A DNA stretch of 64,000 bases from Owenia fusiformis (GCA_903813345.2 CAIIXF020000006.1:27101936-27165935); one strand, 5' to 3'. Numbered from the stretch's first letter, positions 25,001-39,804 are shown. Made by a program: numbers and translations. Notes: generated by a model from the letters alone, not told the origin.

Positions 25001-28000
25001 CCGACCCTTTAAGCCGAGTTTAATCATCCAATACCCTGGCTTGTTTGGCAGCACTGTTTACATCCGCAAGAGGCTTATCAAAGATAAACTAGGGAATACG
25101 ATCATATAGAACCATACAGACGTTAAGGAAACACCATTTTCAAGAAAAAGAAAATATTACGGATGAACATAGCTAAAAGTAGTATCAGTATTTTAGTTCG
25201 GATTTAGTCGTGTCGTCGCTTTAGCCAAGGGACATGGTGTACAAAACAGCCGTGTGCACGCTGGTTGAGCGGTTTGGTGGGGGCAACGACGGACATAAGG
25301 GGAGACAACCCAAAAAGATGACATCAGGTAGAAATTAACATAATCATAAATTATAATTGACATTAAATTTTTGAGATCGCAGTTAATTGTTGAAATCATG
25401 CATGATTAATTATTTATCATCAATGTAATGAGTAATTGTATTTATGCAATATTATTGGCACCCCAAAATTTAGTCACTGGAATGGAAACTGACGATCTTA
25501 CCAATCAAAAGTTTTTGATGTAACTTTTTATACTTTTAATTGTCCACTTGACTTAAACTCATTTGTTCTTGGAGCAGTTCTTACAAAATGTACAGTTTAA
25601 CGCCATGCCTCAACTTTAGGCTCTGACTACACATTTACATGGTTCAATTACCTACTTGGCTCGGGGCTACGTACTGAAGGCTGATAACGATCTCCCGAGT
25701 CATTCTATATATGATTTCCTTTCCTCAATAAGCTGGCTACGCCGCTAAAGGTAAAGAATTTTTGGTATGGAACACCCCATACGGAAAAACATAATAGGTG
25801 GTACATTGTAGAGTTGATCAATTGACTGACCCCTCTCAGTTTAATGATAAAATATCAATTTTAACTGCAGTAATCATTAGAGCAAGCCACAGCATTTGTA
25901 CTGGGTGGTTTTTAATCGTAAGCAAGTTGTGAAAAGCAACCTAACGTGTTTTTAAACAGAGGCTTCAGCTCTGTGTATGTGTGAGGATTTTACAAATGCG
26001 TGAGGATTTTACGAAGGTATCTGCGTGAGGGTTTTACAAAAACTATATGTACGTTTAAAACTGACTGTTGTTTATGTCTGAAGATCGACCCCTCATTAAT
26101 CATTTTTTGAAGGAAGGGAATTTGACACCATTGTAGTTTGTTGTTTCCTCTCGAGATCATTTTTCTGTGGTGACATTCAAAACACATGTATGAACCCACT
26201 GCATGTGATGACTAAACCGTCGTGTATCATTAATTTTTCTTTACATAGTACAACTTAAATCTCCCGAATATGGCTCATGGGAAGCTGTTGTAGGAAGGAC
26301 ACTATGGATCCTTTAGGTTATATTCCAGATTTAAATGTACCTTATTGGCCTAATATCCACAGTCAAAAGTAATGAAAACGGAACATTTGTTCCTCGTCCC
26401 AACGATGTTTTAGAGCATACCTTTTATTTGTTTATTTGCGTATACGATGACCAAATTCCGACGATTCTCATTTTATGGAAGATAAATAAGGAGTCAATAG
26501 GGCTCGATGTATATGTTTTGCCTATCAGCACAGGGCTAGTTTCCTTTGCATTGTCGCGTTTTGTTTCTTTGGAGCATTGTACTAGACTATATAGCACGAC
26601 AGTGCTAAATTAACTTACAAAATGACACTACATGCCATCTGTTACAGACACCAAACGCTGACCACCGAACGCCGTCACAAAAAGGTTAGTGATCAGAAAA
26701 ATATGTCACTATTTCGGTGGTGATATAATACCAATTTAGTGCATGATAAACATTTGGTATTTTAGTATTAAAACAGACGCTGTGCCAACAATTGCCACTT
26801 AACCACCATGCATTAATAAAGAAACACCATCATCTCCTTATTATAATATAAACATGGCAATATATAGCTCAACCAACTGCAAAGCATAACCTCGGGACAG
26901 AAAGGACAATGGACAAGATAGAGAACATGGATTTCAATCATAAGTGTAATGAATATATCATGTGAGAATGTTAAACTTATAAGAATGTCGAACTTATAAT
27001 TTGATCAAACACTTTTAACACGTTTTATAAAGTGCATTCTAGCCGAGCGAAGCGATATAGGATTTTCAAAAACATACAAAAGGTTGTTGTTCTCCGATGG
27101 TAAATTGCAAGGTAAGATTCTTTATTGTTCCCATTGTTTTTAGGAATTTGGATTCTCTGCGGCTGAGCATATACTTTATTTTAGGTTACCATAAACGCCC
27201 AATGATAAATTACAGTTTTTCGGTCATTGATCGTGGACCGCAAACAGCTACATTTCATGACTTTGTGTTTATTTCCGATTTTTTTTATCAAGATTCACTG
27301 ATTAACTCGAGGGCATTAATTATTTTAAATATATCCATTTTCTTTTCGGAACATGGACATGTAGATTCACACGCCAACTCAAGTTTGAAAATCTAGTACA
27401 CATAAATATACAGGCAACCCGATTGATAAGTAAAACGAAAAGTTTATTTTTGTTTTACATCAAGTACTTTCCATTGGGCTAGCTTAGACTATTTATCATT
27501 CTCGAACGGAATGCACCGATGACGGATAGAAACTAAAAACATAATGAGTTCTTTTGATAACAAAACCATAAACTTTTTACTCCGGGTTAATAAGTAAAAA
27601 TGTAAAATCTGCATTGTAAACGGGAGTTTCGAGACGTGTAAATATTTTTCAAAATATTGCCAGGATATCTTTAGTATTTATTAGAATTTAAGTTACAACG
27701 AATGAATGATTGAGGATCAATATGTTTACTTGCGAGCGAAGCGGGAATTTACAGATGACTGAACTTGTTATTCGAGATTTCTTTATTTATTTATATGCAA
27801 TAAGTCCCTGCTTAATCGTATTGAATAACTTTAGGTGGATAATTTAAACAATGGAGAGGTTAAGCTTTGCATATATAATCGAAACTGAACCTGTACGTAT
27901 CACTCGACCATATACAAATTCATGTAGCCTTCTCATATAAATAGCCGTTCAAATCCAGTGTTTGTTTAGACTACACCATAGCGTGTAATGATTCTATAGT

Positions 28001-29202
28001 ATGTCATTGATGCGGTTTTATAGCTGGTCTTCTAATACATATTTTAAACGAGCTCGTTTCGTAAGATTTTTGGCGCTTAATCATGCATGACATACATCAT
28101 CGTGTTCAGCAAGAATTCAACTGTGCATCGAAATCAAAATTGACAGCATAGTGTTCAATAGACACGAGTAAAATGGTTCCCGTTGACCCAACGTCAAATT
28201 TCAAATCTCCCGTTCTAAACCCGAAACTCTGAAGCTGAAAGAGTATCTGAAGTAGACTAAGCGCGCATAAAACTATGAGCGCTCGATACATTCCTTTGTT
28301 AATTTTTGTACTTTGCGTTCACGGTTACGTTGTGAAAAACATTGTTAGCTTAACCTCTCCATTGATACGTGTTAAAACCAATGCCTCCTCTTATTTAAAG
28401 GTTTGGCTCCTTTTGTTTAAAGGTTTGCATGAGTCCCCCACTTACCTTGTGACCAACCCAACTAGTGAGACAGTTTTCTCCACCCTGGGAGCAATATATG
28501 GCTAGTCAAATATAGTGAAACTTCTCATTTCAAAGCTCCCTATTCCCAGAACGGAGTATTATATCTCCCCTCGACCGATACTGCTTGTCAAATTCCCGAC
28601 CGTCATTGGAGGGGGGTCTCAAACGAACATTTGCATTACTCGGATCAAGTACTCAAGATAAAAGTTCACTTTAAAGGGGGGGGGGGGGCTAAATGCTTGA
28701 TATAAGGCTAGCTAGTTTTGTGGTTTTGTGAAATATATCAGTGAATGTAAATCACTAGTTATGTGAGTAGTTCAAGTAAAGATGGTTTAAAGCAGCCTAT
28801 CGACAAGACAAGTGAAACTGATTAGGTAAACATATCTGTATGGTTACGGCATAGCATATCGGCTCCAATTTATGATGTTATAAATTTTGAGATTCGAGCC
28901 AGATTTCCTCTATTTTTAACTCCAGCATGCATACATTTCAAAAAACTAAATGCACGAAGGCGAAAATGATAAAGAAACTATATGTCAAAAAACAAACCGT
29001 CCAGTTGGTTGGAAATGCAAATTCGTGACAGTTAAAAACAATTAATGCTATTATTCTAGGAAGGGCTATTATCATTATAGACTCTGCTGATTTCAGCACT
29101 CACTCTTGTTATCTAGTCCTCCAAGGTTACGAACTTACCGTCTTTTTTCTTCACATACTCATGACCACCATTACTGCAAATATAGTACATGTATACTGGT
29201 CA
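22064..29202. other. Long gene-free stretch
   Basis: Several 60-100 residue open frames occur but none shows family resemblance, consistent splice sites or composition unlike the background. GAGCGAAGCG-type phrases recur near 27045 and 27733. A pure G run of 11 lies near 28678. Confidence 0.45.
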
Positions 29203-29225
29203 CTTCACCGAGCTATGTACATGTA

Positions 29226-29560
29226 CAGGGTGTGCCAAAAAAATTTGCAACTTTTTTAAAAAGGCTAGAAAAGTGAGGTAGTGACGCAAAAATTGATTTA
29301 CAGATACTTAAGGGGAGGCATATTTTACAATTCAAATACACAATCTAATACTTACTTCAAATCTTTTCGACAGATCACATAAAATCATGGAAAGTCTAGC
29401 TAAAAAGTTAAATCTCGGACATATGAACAATTTACTATTGATATTCAAAGATCTGTCGAAAAAATTTGAAGACAGTAGCCTCTCTTTAAGTTGCAGTAAA
29501 TCAATTTTTATGTCAATACCTTAATGCTGTGATACCTTTCTAGCCTTTTAAAAGAGTTCA
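29226..29560. mobile_element. Foldback/MITE of mariner type, right end eroded
   Basis: The left end, after TA, is CAGGGTGTGCCAAAAA, typical of Tc1/mariner termini. The two halves fold back imperfectly: TTTTTAAAAAGGCTAGAAA against TTTCTAGCCTTTTAAAAGAG, and GATTTACTGCAACTTAAAGA-like blocks around the centre. The terminal CAGGGTG block is absent on the right. The element lies between two copies of CACTT(C/A)ACCGAG(C/T)TATGTACATGTA, at about 29203 and 29557. Confidence 0.6.
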
Positions 29561-29579
29561 CTTAACCGAGTTATGTACA

Positions 29580-32500
29580 TGTATATGGATCACTTCGGAT
29601 GTATAGGTAAAAAAATTTCAATTTTAGAATATTTTTGACACATGTCATTCCTTGTCATGTCTATTTTTTAAAATCCCCAAGTGTTTACTTTATTTCAGGA
29701 AAACTAAAGCATTTTACAATAATGTATTACCGATTTATTTTATTGGTTATCATTTTTACGATTTTGGAGAATTTAATCACATTTTCCCCATTTTTGCAAC
29801 TTCACCAATTTTATCATGAGTCTTTTGGGAGATCCTAAGGGGTCGATTGTTAGGCCAATTACACATGTTGCAAATACTTTTGTCACCCTTTAGATCTGAT
29901 TCTGCCTTAAAAGACAGAAGGTTTATAACATGATACATTTGTAAAATGATGCGTTAGTCCCCTGGCGAGTCAAACCGTTAGTTTTATAGGTGATAACTGA
30001 GAGAGAAGGAATTAAGGTAACTGAAAACAAGTTAAAAAACTTAACATAAATCATACACAAACTTCATTAATTTCCGTCTCGTCGTAAATGTATTAGATAC
30101 AAATCGGTTACCATGCCAACTAATTAGAATTAGCTGTCCAAGATTTGTTATTTATAATAAACTCAGGTTTAATTTGTTCTCGGAATATTATTAATATTCC
30201 TGACAGGTTAACTTAATGAACAGAGCTGGCGTGACAGAAGTTCGTAAACAAATCTCTACTTATTCATAACCGCAGGTATGCCTGGTATCAGAACTGTGAG
30301 GTTAATGGGAGAGGAGGGGGGGGGGGGTTATCGGACTTTTACTCAGTCTCTTACTTCTACAATTCTGTGTCTCGTACACAATATAGATATATCTAATCCT
30401 AACCTACTGAGTTATAATTTGGGATAATACCTAGAATCAGATCCCTACTTTAGGATATGCTTTTGAACATTTCCATAGGTGCTCACCAGCCCCGTCTAGT
30501 CTCAATCCCAAAGCAAAATATTATTGGAAGTTACGATGAAAAATCATTTCGGTGTGGAATCTCTGGAATGTTATTTGGCACCTCTTGCGAGATACGCTTC
30601 ATGACGTAAGGGCTAATAAGTTAGTATCGATAAGCTGCTTTCCTCTTGCTATTTGACGACAGTGAACGAAAAGTGGATGAGTATAAATGTAATAAAGTTC
30701 ACAAGGCTTTTAGCTTCCACCAGATATCCGAGATAATCCAAACAGATGGGTAAATATTCCCCGTAAGCCTCAGCAGATGTTGATCAAATCGGTATCAATG
30801 ATCAAATAAGAAACGTGTAAATAAGTATTCCTAAATAAGCTCGAAATCATTAATTTTGAAACTTCGAAGTTTTCCTTTTTAGAATTATCGAATAATGGAA
30901 TAATCTTGATAATGACGTAAGTTGTGTATCGAAATTGATTAGATTCTGTAAAGAATATCTAATTCTGAAACAACACAGGAAAAATTGAAAATTATCTTAC
31001 TAACTAAAAACTTCTGAATGTTAATCGTATATATACTTTTCTTTACTTCTCTAGAATCATTCTTGTTTCGCAATTCGCTACCACCACCATATGCAATGCA
31101 TTACATTCCTATTTTCCTCTAACAAAATTTCGATTTAAATTTAGATCTCTCGGTAACCCATGGTAACCGTTCACGTTCTGTAGATTGAGTTCTATAAATA
31201 TGTTTCAGGATTGTAAATGATAGAAACCTAAAAGATTTCGTTGCTATAGTAACGATGCCAGTATTTTTCCTGACCGAAAAACCTAGCAGTAAAACACCTG
31301 AACAGAAACAGGAGCTGTTTTCTATCTTTTCTAAGTCAAAACATCACGCTTGATAATGTGGTGAATCTTTCGGCGTCCCACTGGCAATAAAACGTCAAAT
31401 AAAGTTATCACTTTGAAAACTATAATCGTAAAGCAGCCCAGGTTAAAAAGTAAACCATTGAAATCATAACATAAATATCTGAGGAGAACTACAATTAATG
31501 TTTAACGATTAGCTTTTTTTCAAGTCTGGTATTTACAAAAAATGAACGGTGCTTTTCAAAAAGTCACTTCTTATGTGGAAAGATACGATATACATCCAAT
31601 AACTCCTTCGAAAGCCTCGATGATGCGAAGTTCATTCAGAAGTGATGCCGTGTGCTTTGGCACTATGAACTGCACCGATGCGAGATGTATTCTAAAATGA
31701 AAAAGTATAGTTGTCTAAGCTGAACCATACTATACTCGTAAAATTCCGCCCCAACCCACTGCCTAGAGAGCAATTCAGTTTGCTTTAGCTTACACTCACA
31801 GAGTGTGTACGTGTAAATATTGGGGAAATTCTGTAAGACATTTTAAAATGAATTGCAATGAGTGTCACATATATATGTAAGATTGACGTATTCTCAGCCA
31901 AATCCTCGTTGATATTTCTTTACAGAACAATCATCAACCTTGTGTGGGGCATTGCAATTTCATGGAAATAGTTACTGGTAATTAATCTGGTGTTATTCGA
32001 AATAAACTGAGTGTTATGTCAACATACTTAGAGTAGCATAACCCAGAGGGTGCCAAATAGAAAATGGAAACAAATTAACTTCCTTCTTAGGAAAGGGAAA
32101 GTGGAATAACCGTATCCAAGAATCATAGAGGTAAACTAGATTTCCCCAATCTATGCTAAAATGCGTGCTTTCAATTATCTTGTGTTAATGCCTTTCTCAT
32201 TTATTGGCATTGGCCACTATAGCTAGCTTTCCACAAGTATTCTAACCTCAGACAGGCGTGAGTTACCTCAGTATAATGTGGCTCAAAGGTACATGATAAA
32301 TTACAGTTACTTGAGGACGAATTCCAATACAACAGATTCTTATATTCCAGGTTGTCAAATCTATTGTAGAGCAAATGGAATTAAACTTATTAAATTGAAG
32401 CCATAACTATTGATATGTCACTCCAATTGTATAGGTATCACACGCATTAGAATAAACGTTTGTGTCCTCAAAAGTTGAATATATCATTTTAAACCAAGTA

Positions 32501-32663
32501 TCAAAGAGTAAGGTGCGTGTAAAATGTTTTTAAGGGTTAATATGTTGGGTATAATCCCAGAGTAAAACCAGGTGTCATTTTCGATAGCATTGGCTCCGAA
32601 TTGCTTTGTTGATCTCTGTTCTGACTAAAAGTGCAATAAAACAAGTTTAAATCACTCCTTACA
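29580..32663. other. No gene recognised; upstream region of the kinase gene
   Basis: No coding exon found. The kinase gene promoter and any 5' non-coding exon should lie in or beyond this stretch; no element could be assigned with confidence. Confidence 0.4.
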
Positions 32664-35600
32664 ATGTGTGTTCCAGGCAGGATGAGAAAAGATTTGCGGT
32701 TAATCATGGCGAAGTTTGAGAATCAGACGAACGCCGGATCTACACAACCAACAACCACAAAAACAACAACAACGTCTGCACAAAAAGATGTGACATCATC
32801 ACAACTCGATGTCAACACAACACAAACATTGACGATGACAACAATGTCCATAGAATCATCACAACAAAAAGTGATGACGTCCAAACAAGAAATGCAAACG
32901 TCATTAAATAAAGTGGTGACATCAGTGCGTGGGGACTCTGGATATGGTGGCTTCAGTGACACTGATAGAAGTGAGGGAGAAACAAGTAGACCAAGTAGTG
33001 GTATATGTGAGAGCCCCTCGGAAAATCTAGACATTCATTTTACAAGTGCATTAACCTTAAATCTTAATCCTAACAAATCAATACGTGATAATACCCCAAA
33101 TCTCAAAAGTTGTGATGAAGATGAATCGGAGATTACAAACAATGATACTCCGCTCACTCCTGAGCCAAATGTAACAATAACCCCTGCGGAAGACACCGAT
33201 ACTGCGCGAAACGAGGATGGACATGTATTTGTCAACACAACTGAACGATCGGTGGCTGAGGAAAGGGGGAAATTGGATATTGCAGAAGGTGGTGTCTCAA
33301 AAGTGCCAAGGACAAGTATACACGATGAAAATGGGATTATAAGAATAGATGAAACAGATTACGGGGATGGTAAGTGAATAAACAAGTACGAAAAGTTCAC
33401 CTGGATTATGTCTTCAAGCCAGAAACATGATGATGGGATTAATTAATTATCAGTAATAGCCTATACTTATCAGTTTCCAATAATATCAACTCAAATGCCC
33501 TGAAATGCGTGGAAGACGATAGTGTTTGTAAACCACATATGCTGGCCTGATGGTTTGAGTTTGTTATGGCAAGCATTGCTCATATTGAATACAATGTAAA
33601 GCTACTTGCAGAAAATGCAGAGTCATTTCGGGCCATTGTGTATTTTTGTGTATTAACACAATTCTCTAGCAAACAATTCCTATTGAATATCTATTTTAGT
33701 GAGTTTCTGTTTATTTTTCAACTTAAAAGTCTGCAATATTTTAAGTCCATGAAATCATCAGTTCTATAGGACCTATCGAGTCACGATTGGGCTCAGAACG
33801 TGACAATTTACTACAAAACAGAGAAAAACCGCAACTATGGCAACATACCATTTGAACGGGTGAAATAAACCATGATCACACAATACCATGTAAATATGTT
33901 GACATGTATGTTTCAGATGGTGAACTTTCAATAGAACACAAACAAGTCAAACTAAAAAAGAAGAAACGAGTCACAACAGAATTTGAAATGTTGGAATTCC
34001 TTGGAAGGTGAGTGGAAAATCAAAGTACATACTGTATATATGTACACCCGTTGTAAATAAACTACCAAGCTGCTAAGCCTGCTAACTCCATATTCTCCTC
34101 TTTAAAATTTTCGTTTTTTAAATATTCCAGATTCTTTCGTAATAACCAATATGAAATTGTATCTTTAAGTTAACAATCAATTGTTAATGTATATTGTCAA
34201 TGTCGCTTCGATGCCTAGGGTCACGTATGTTAATGACGCCAAAACAAAACGACTTGTTCATTGGCCTGTATATCTTTACCTTTAGGATATCAATGTCAGG
34301 TATATGTAGTGAATATGTCATTCATGCACTGTGTCCCGATGGGAGAACCTGATGAGCATTTTCCCCTCATCTAATTTTCGTCATTTTAGGGGGAAATTCG
34401 GGGAAGTCACGAAATGCTTAGAGAAGTCAACAGGGAAGGTTTTCGCTGCGAAATGCGTCTACGCACCGACAGAGCAAATGGTTAAAGAAGTGGCGAACGA
34501 GATTGATATAATGAACTCCCTACATCATGCTAGGCTTCTGCAGTTACATGATGCATTCCAGCACAAGGACGAAATAAATCTAGTCTTAGAATGGTTCGTA
34601 TACAAATTAATGTATGTTGACCTCCTGAACAAAGCTAAAGCAATATAAATTATAATTTAGAAATCCATAGCCAAGGGGGGGGTTCACTTTTCAGAAAAAT
34701 TCCAGGGGATCACTTTAACAAATCTGGCCCACAATCTTACGAAAAATACTCACATTCGTGACAAACTGCATGCTTTTGGAAAAAATGGCCATGGGGGGGG
34801 ACGAAACGACCCTCGAATAGAAAAGAAATCGTCGAAGTTTTGGAATGATAAATTGCATTGCGCAATCAGCGTGTTTTGAGATACTAAATGGCGCAGGAAT
34901 TTATTTCATTCATTCAAGCAATAGACAATCGCTCCGTTCGCAGTATACCATCATCTCTCCGTACGTCAGGCGTGGGTTTGTTTTATTTGTAAGAATGGGC
35001 TGCCAACAATAAAAACACCTGATCTCTGGTGAACGTGGCATCATGACCTACTTGTCCATTTTTCTTTGAAGAGGAATGTTGCACAGTATCCTATTGCTTC
35101 CACACATCTATCAGTAAACTATTTCTACATCGTGATCCCAGTGAGAGGTACATGAATTAGTACAAGCTGGGATTCTTCATTCTTAATTCGTGCACTGTTT
35201 CTATCTGCATCAAGAAATACTCTATTGGAATAATTCCATATATAGCCACAAACATGCTAAGGAAATTAAACGTTAAATATGCTATTTAAATTAAACTACT
35301 ATATGGGTCATTTCATCATCATTTCAATATGGTTGTCATCGTCATGTATACTGTATAGCTATTGTATATAAAGGTAGAAATCTCCCAGATAAAAACTCCA
35401 GATATTTTGACCTACTTAATCCTAATCTACATGAAGCCTAATGCCACTTATTGTTCCTTCATTTTTGCAGTATCTTGGGTGGTGAACTGTTTGATAGAGT
35501 TCTCCGAGATGACTTTATCCTAACAGAGCGGGCGTGTATGTTGTTTATGCGGCAGATATGTGAGGGGGTCGAGTATATGCATTCACAAGACATTCTACAT

Positions 35601-38052
35601 TTAGATATGAAGGTAAGAAAAGAAATAAAGGAAAAACTAAATGATAAGTGATCCAAGCATGCAAATATCAATCAAGAACCAAAAACTTAGGATCGGAAAC
35701 ATACAGTGAAAGCAATTTGCATGTTTTTGGTTGTGGTATCCATCGTTTGGTGTCTAGATAGAACAGATTATGGAGACAGGGTTTAAATTCTATATGATTT
35801 TGTCAGCGACCTTCGGAGGTTGTTTTTTGTTTTCTATAAAGTATCATTTGATAAAATTTGGACTGTGGAAATACCTGAATCGGCATGTATTTATATATAG
35901 CACATTTTATTCCAAATATTGACCTATTTTCTTAATTCAACAGCCAGAAAACATTCTGTGCCTGACTTGGACGGGGACCAATATCAAAATCATCGACTTC
36001 GGTTTAGCTCGAAGAAAGAAGCCAGACGAAGACATGAGAGTTATGTTCGGTACTCCAGAATTCATGGCACCGGAAGTAGCTAACTATGATTTGATTGGTA
36101 CAGAGACTGACATGTGGAGTGTGGGTGTTGTTTGCTATGTATTGTAAGTACTCCCTCTTCCTCGAAATGGAATCAATGGATTATCTCTTAAGATCAATAG
36201 TGATAAATTCAATCTGCAAATCTTCAAAATGATGTATATGCCGCGTTTTATGCGGCATCTTTATTTTCCATAACATAAAGTATTTTCTTTTTAGTAAGTA
36301 CTTTCGTTTGAGCACGTCAATGTGCCATTACTCGAAATCATAATTATGCACTGTTACCTGTATCTACTACACATGACCCCCTCACGATGTATAACGTTAT
36401 ATCTTGGGTTCCATGAATTACCTTTTGATCTTACGTATTATATTTTTGGAAATATATACATAAACATATTCCAAACGCACATAATTGTAGCAATTACACC
36501 ATAATTCAATCTCGCCCACTACTAACATTATTTTCAAATCTCCAGGCTGACGGGATTATCGCCATTTATGGGACCCACTGATGCCGAGACACTAGGAAAC
36601 GTGACAAAGGCAGAGTATGATTTTAACTATAAGGAATTCGAGACCATATCTGATACTGCCAAAGACTTCATCAAGAAACTGTTGATTCCTGATAGAACGT
36701 AAGTGTTGCATTTACAGATATGGAGGTTCAATTCTGCAAGTTACAAGTGGAAGTACACTCGACTATAAAGTCGAAATCATATATAAACCAAACCATATTG
36801 CATCACTTGTATACTGTTTAAAATAAGTTGCTGTAGCAGACATATTGCCACACACCTCACATCAGAATTCAAAAAAAGTATACGAAAATTATTTCCCTAC
36901 ATATTTAGTTGTAATTTTGTATATATTTTATATTTCAGTAAACGTATGTCAGCGAGGGAATGCCTTGAGCATGAATGGTTACAAAGGCAGCCATGTAAAA
37001 TTAAACCCAAACAGCTGTCCAAAAAGAAGCTGCGCGGTTTTGTCTGTAGAAGGAAATGGCAGGTAAGTCGGATGCTACATGTGAGTCAGTGTTACCATAT
37101 GCAAAACTGCTATTGACGATTCTTTCACTATGTAAAATCTGATGATTAATGTGTATGATAACATCTGATATTAATGTTTAATTTGTCGTTTAATCCGGTA
37201 TCACAGAAAATATCATTCAAAATTAAAACATCTGACACAGAATCATAATATCATACAGTCTGATACAAAACCATGCCAAAACATATTCGAATATTCCATA
37301 TTTCAGTTGATATAATTTAGTATCACCTCAGCTTTTAGTGGATTATACCATGCCTGTCATTATCGATGATTATATTATACCAATGACAAACCGATGATAC
37401 TGTATTACTTTGTTCTGATAAATCCAGACCTTAGTTATACAAACCTTCATAAGCCTGTTAAATACAATTAGCTAAATCTGAAGACGGCGAGCTATCTAAA
37501 TACCATGAGCTTTTTTAGAGACCACGAGACTATGAGACATTTTTAATTAAGACAACGTGCCTCCCAAAGATCGCAGTCCTTCTAAAAATCACGAGCCTTA
37601 TATTGACCACGCCCTATTTAAAGACCATGATACATCCTTAAGACCGATAGCTATTTAGGGAATACAAAGAAAAACTAAAAACTGTCTCGATTTAAATACG
37701 ACGAGCCTGCAAAATAACTCAACCCATTACTAAAGTCCAAAAACCTTTGTCAGATCACGAGGCTTCTAAAGATCATAAGACAATAGGTACTACACCTGCA
37801 TTGTAGACCCCAGGATGCAGATGCCTCTTTGGAATATTTGTGGCTTTGAGGAAGTTTCAGACCTTTGCCTACATTGAAATGGTGACATGCAAAACATTTC
37901 GGCCAATTAAATTGAAGGTTCTTGAATTTGGTATACTTTAGAGAAAAAATTGTGTCAATTTTCCCAGAACTAATAATTTCTATTATTTTTATTTATAGAA
38001 AGCTGTCAATGCAATTTTGGCGTTGAAGCGAATGGGGGTGCAGCTGCAATAG
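32664..38052 (+). CDS. MYLK-like: Myosin light chain kinase, short Ig-less form, eight exons
   Basis: Exons 32664-33369, 33917-34007, 34390-34593, 35471-35612, 35944-36143, 36546-36698, 36939-37062 and 37999-38052 join with GT-AG sites and consistent phase to 557 residues. The first ~240 residues are disordered and Thr/Gln/Ser-rich. The kinase domain has GRGKFGEV (G-loop from 265), AAK with Lys287, HLDMKPEN (catalytic Asp379), DFG (399-401), MAPE (422-425) and WSVGVV. The C-terminus RRKWQKAVNAILALKRM is a calmodulin-binding helix. Trp539, Val543, Ile546 and Met552 fit 1-5-8-14 spacing, and the protein stops five residues later. The Ca2+/calmodulin-activated kinase phosphorylates the myosin regulatory light chain to drive contraction. 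No Ig or Fn3 domains are present, so the layout is like vertebrate MYLK2/3/4. The start is uncertain: ATG at 32664, 32682 or 32706 are all in frame, and GTGTTCCAG at 32674-32682 could instead be an acceptor for a further 5' exon. Confidence 0.93.
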
Positions 38053-38403
38053 AGGATCATGATCATGGAATGATTACACATTGAAGTCACCACATGGCCT
38101 TGGTAATGCAGATTCTACCTTGATGGCGCGTGCGCATCATTATAACACGATTTGAATGGGTGTGAACAAATTGCACGATTCTGAATATTGTGTTTGACAA
38201 TCAGAGAAAAGCAAACCAAATAAGGCAGCCAACAAATCCAAATGGAAACAGTTAACAGATCAACAACAAACACATATTTGGTCTTCAAATGAGATTGTAG
38301 ACAGTGTAGCGTTACATGTGACTGTATATCATAAAAAAACAAAGACCACCCGACCAGATATGATACTTGTAAAAGAGGGAAGACGTTATACAGCATGTAC
38401 TGC

Positions 38404-38409
38404 AATAAA
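38404..38409 (+). terminator. Candidate poly(A) signal of the kinase gene
   Basis: AATAAA 352 bases after the kinase stop codon is the first canonical hexamer downstream on the plus strand. Position fits a short 3' UTR; cleavage site not determined. Confidence 0.55.
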
Positions 38410-39616
38410 AGTATTCGCTAACAAGATTTGATTAGGGTTACCTTTCTCAGCGGGTGTGTGTAGAACACGTGGACTATTGGACTATAAGTGTTGGTTTACC
38501 CAAGACTAAAAGTATGCATAAGAGTGTTTTTGCCAAGACTATGCACATCTACTTGCCTAGAATAACTGTGTAATGATTACATGCATGGATAATCTTTAAA
38601 TGTACGCGGTTTAAGTTATTCATATTTTTCCGTATTTTGTTAAATACTTTGTAGACAACATACTGGGGGTATAATTCTTTGAATGTTGACTGTTTTTCTT
38701 AAGCGCCATCTATAAGACCATGCTTTATAACCATGGTTTAAGATAATTACTACCGTTTAAATTAGTAGTCTCGGCTTTAAAGAGGCTCTTAAACAAAATT
38801 ATGTATATAAATAATAACTCGTGTGTAAATAATATGACGACGTTTTTTCCTCATGTATATAAAACAGATCTCAGAGTTGACATGTATAAGATATTGCTTT
38901 GTATGCCCTTTTAGCTTGATGTACATATAATACTTGTTTTTGATAAGAGTGTTTAACGAGGTTACCTGGAATGTCGTTGTGATATGCGTTCGATTACCTC
39001 TCCTAAAGTACCATATAGTTTATGTGAATATCAGACATTGGAAAGGGGGGGGGGGCAAAATGACTGTATGATTGACACGAAAAATCGATAGGAAAATGAA
39101 TCCCCAAAATGCAACTTTATCAAAGTATAAGTATTGTCCCCTGTACCTCATTTTAAAAGTTAGAAATGTCCATTTGTCAGTACACATTACTTTCCTTGAA
39201 AAATCTGGAATCAACATGTCATTTTGGCTTCAGAGTGTGGAGCATCCTGTATTTCCTGGACCTCAGCGATAGCGGGATAGATACAGAAAATATCTATCCC
39301 GTCCATGGATATACTATATATTCCCTCACGTTATGAACCATAAGCATAGTAGGTATGGAATACATAAAGCATTTTTTGTAATAATTTACAATATGTAATA
39401 TTTAATAACGATTGATAAGCAATGTACCATGTAATAATACATGACGTAAGACAATAAACATATGTAAATATTTAAACATTGTTTTCATTATCTTTTCACA
39501 GTTTTCAATGCAAAACCTCTGTCCCTTTCTGGATAAACTCTCTGATATGGTAGCTTTAACTGTCTTTATAGTATTCGTGTTAAGCAACACGTGGTACAAT
39601 GTTCTGATATGGTCAA
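38410..39616. other. No gene recognised
   Basis: Intergenic. A run of ten G at about 39046 and short spurious frames only. Confidence 0.45.
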
Positions 39617-39804
39617 CACTGGCGGATCCAGGGTGGGGGGGGGGACATGGAGCCTTTCCCAGGAAAAAATTCGGCCCCAAAAAACTGTAGGGCCTCCAGT
39701 TCTTATTGGGCATTAATTTATCAAAAATGGGCCTTAAATTTTCAGAATTTTGGCCCATCTTTTGGATATAAGGTCCCCCCTTTTAGCTTTTGGATCCGCC
39801 AGTG
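39617..39804. mobile_element. 188 bp MITE with 5 bp duplication GTCAA
   Basis: Perfect terminal inverted repeat CACTGGCGGATCCA, flanked on both sides by GTCAA (39612-39616 and 39805-39809). The interior begins with a G run and ends with a C run, so the inverted pairing extends beyond the terminal 14 bp. No coding; superfamily not assigned. Confidence 0.85.

Noticed and set aside
32723-33238. Antisense frames opposite the kinase first exon
   Set aside because: They are shadows of the low-complexity coding exon; the plus strand has splice sites and joins to a kinase domain.
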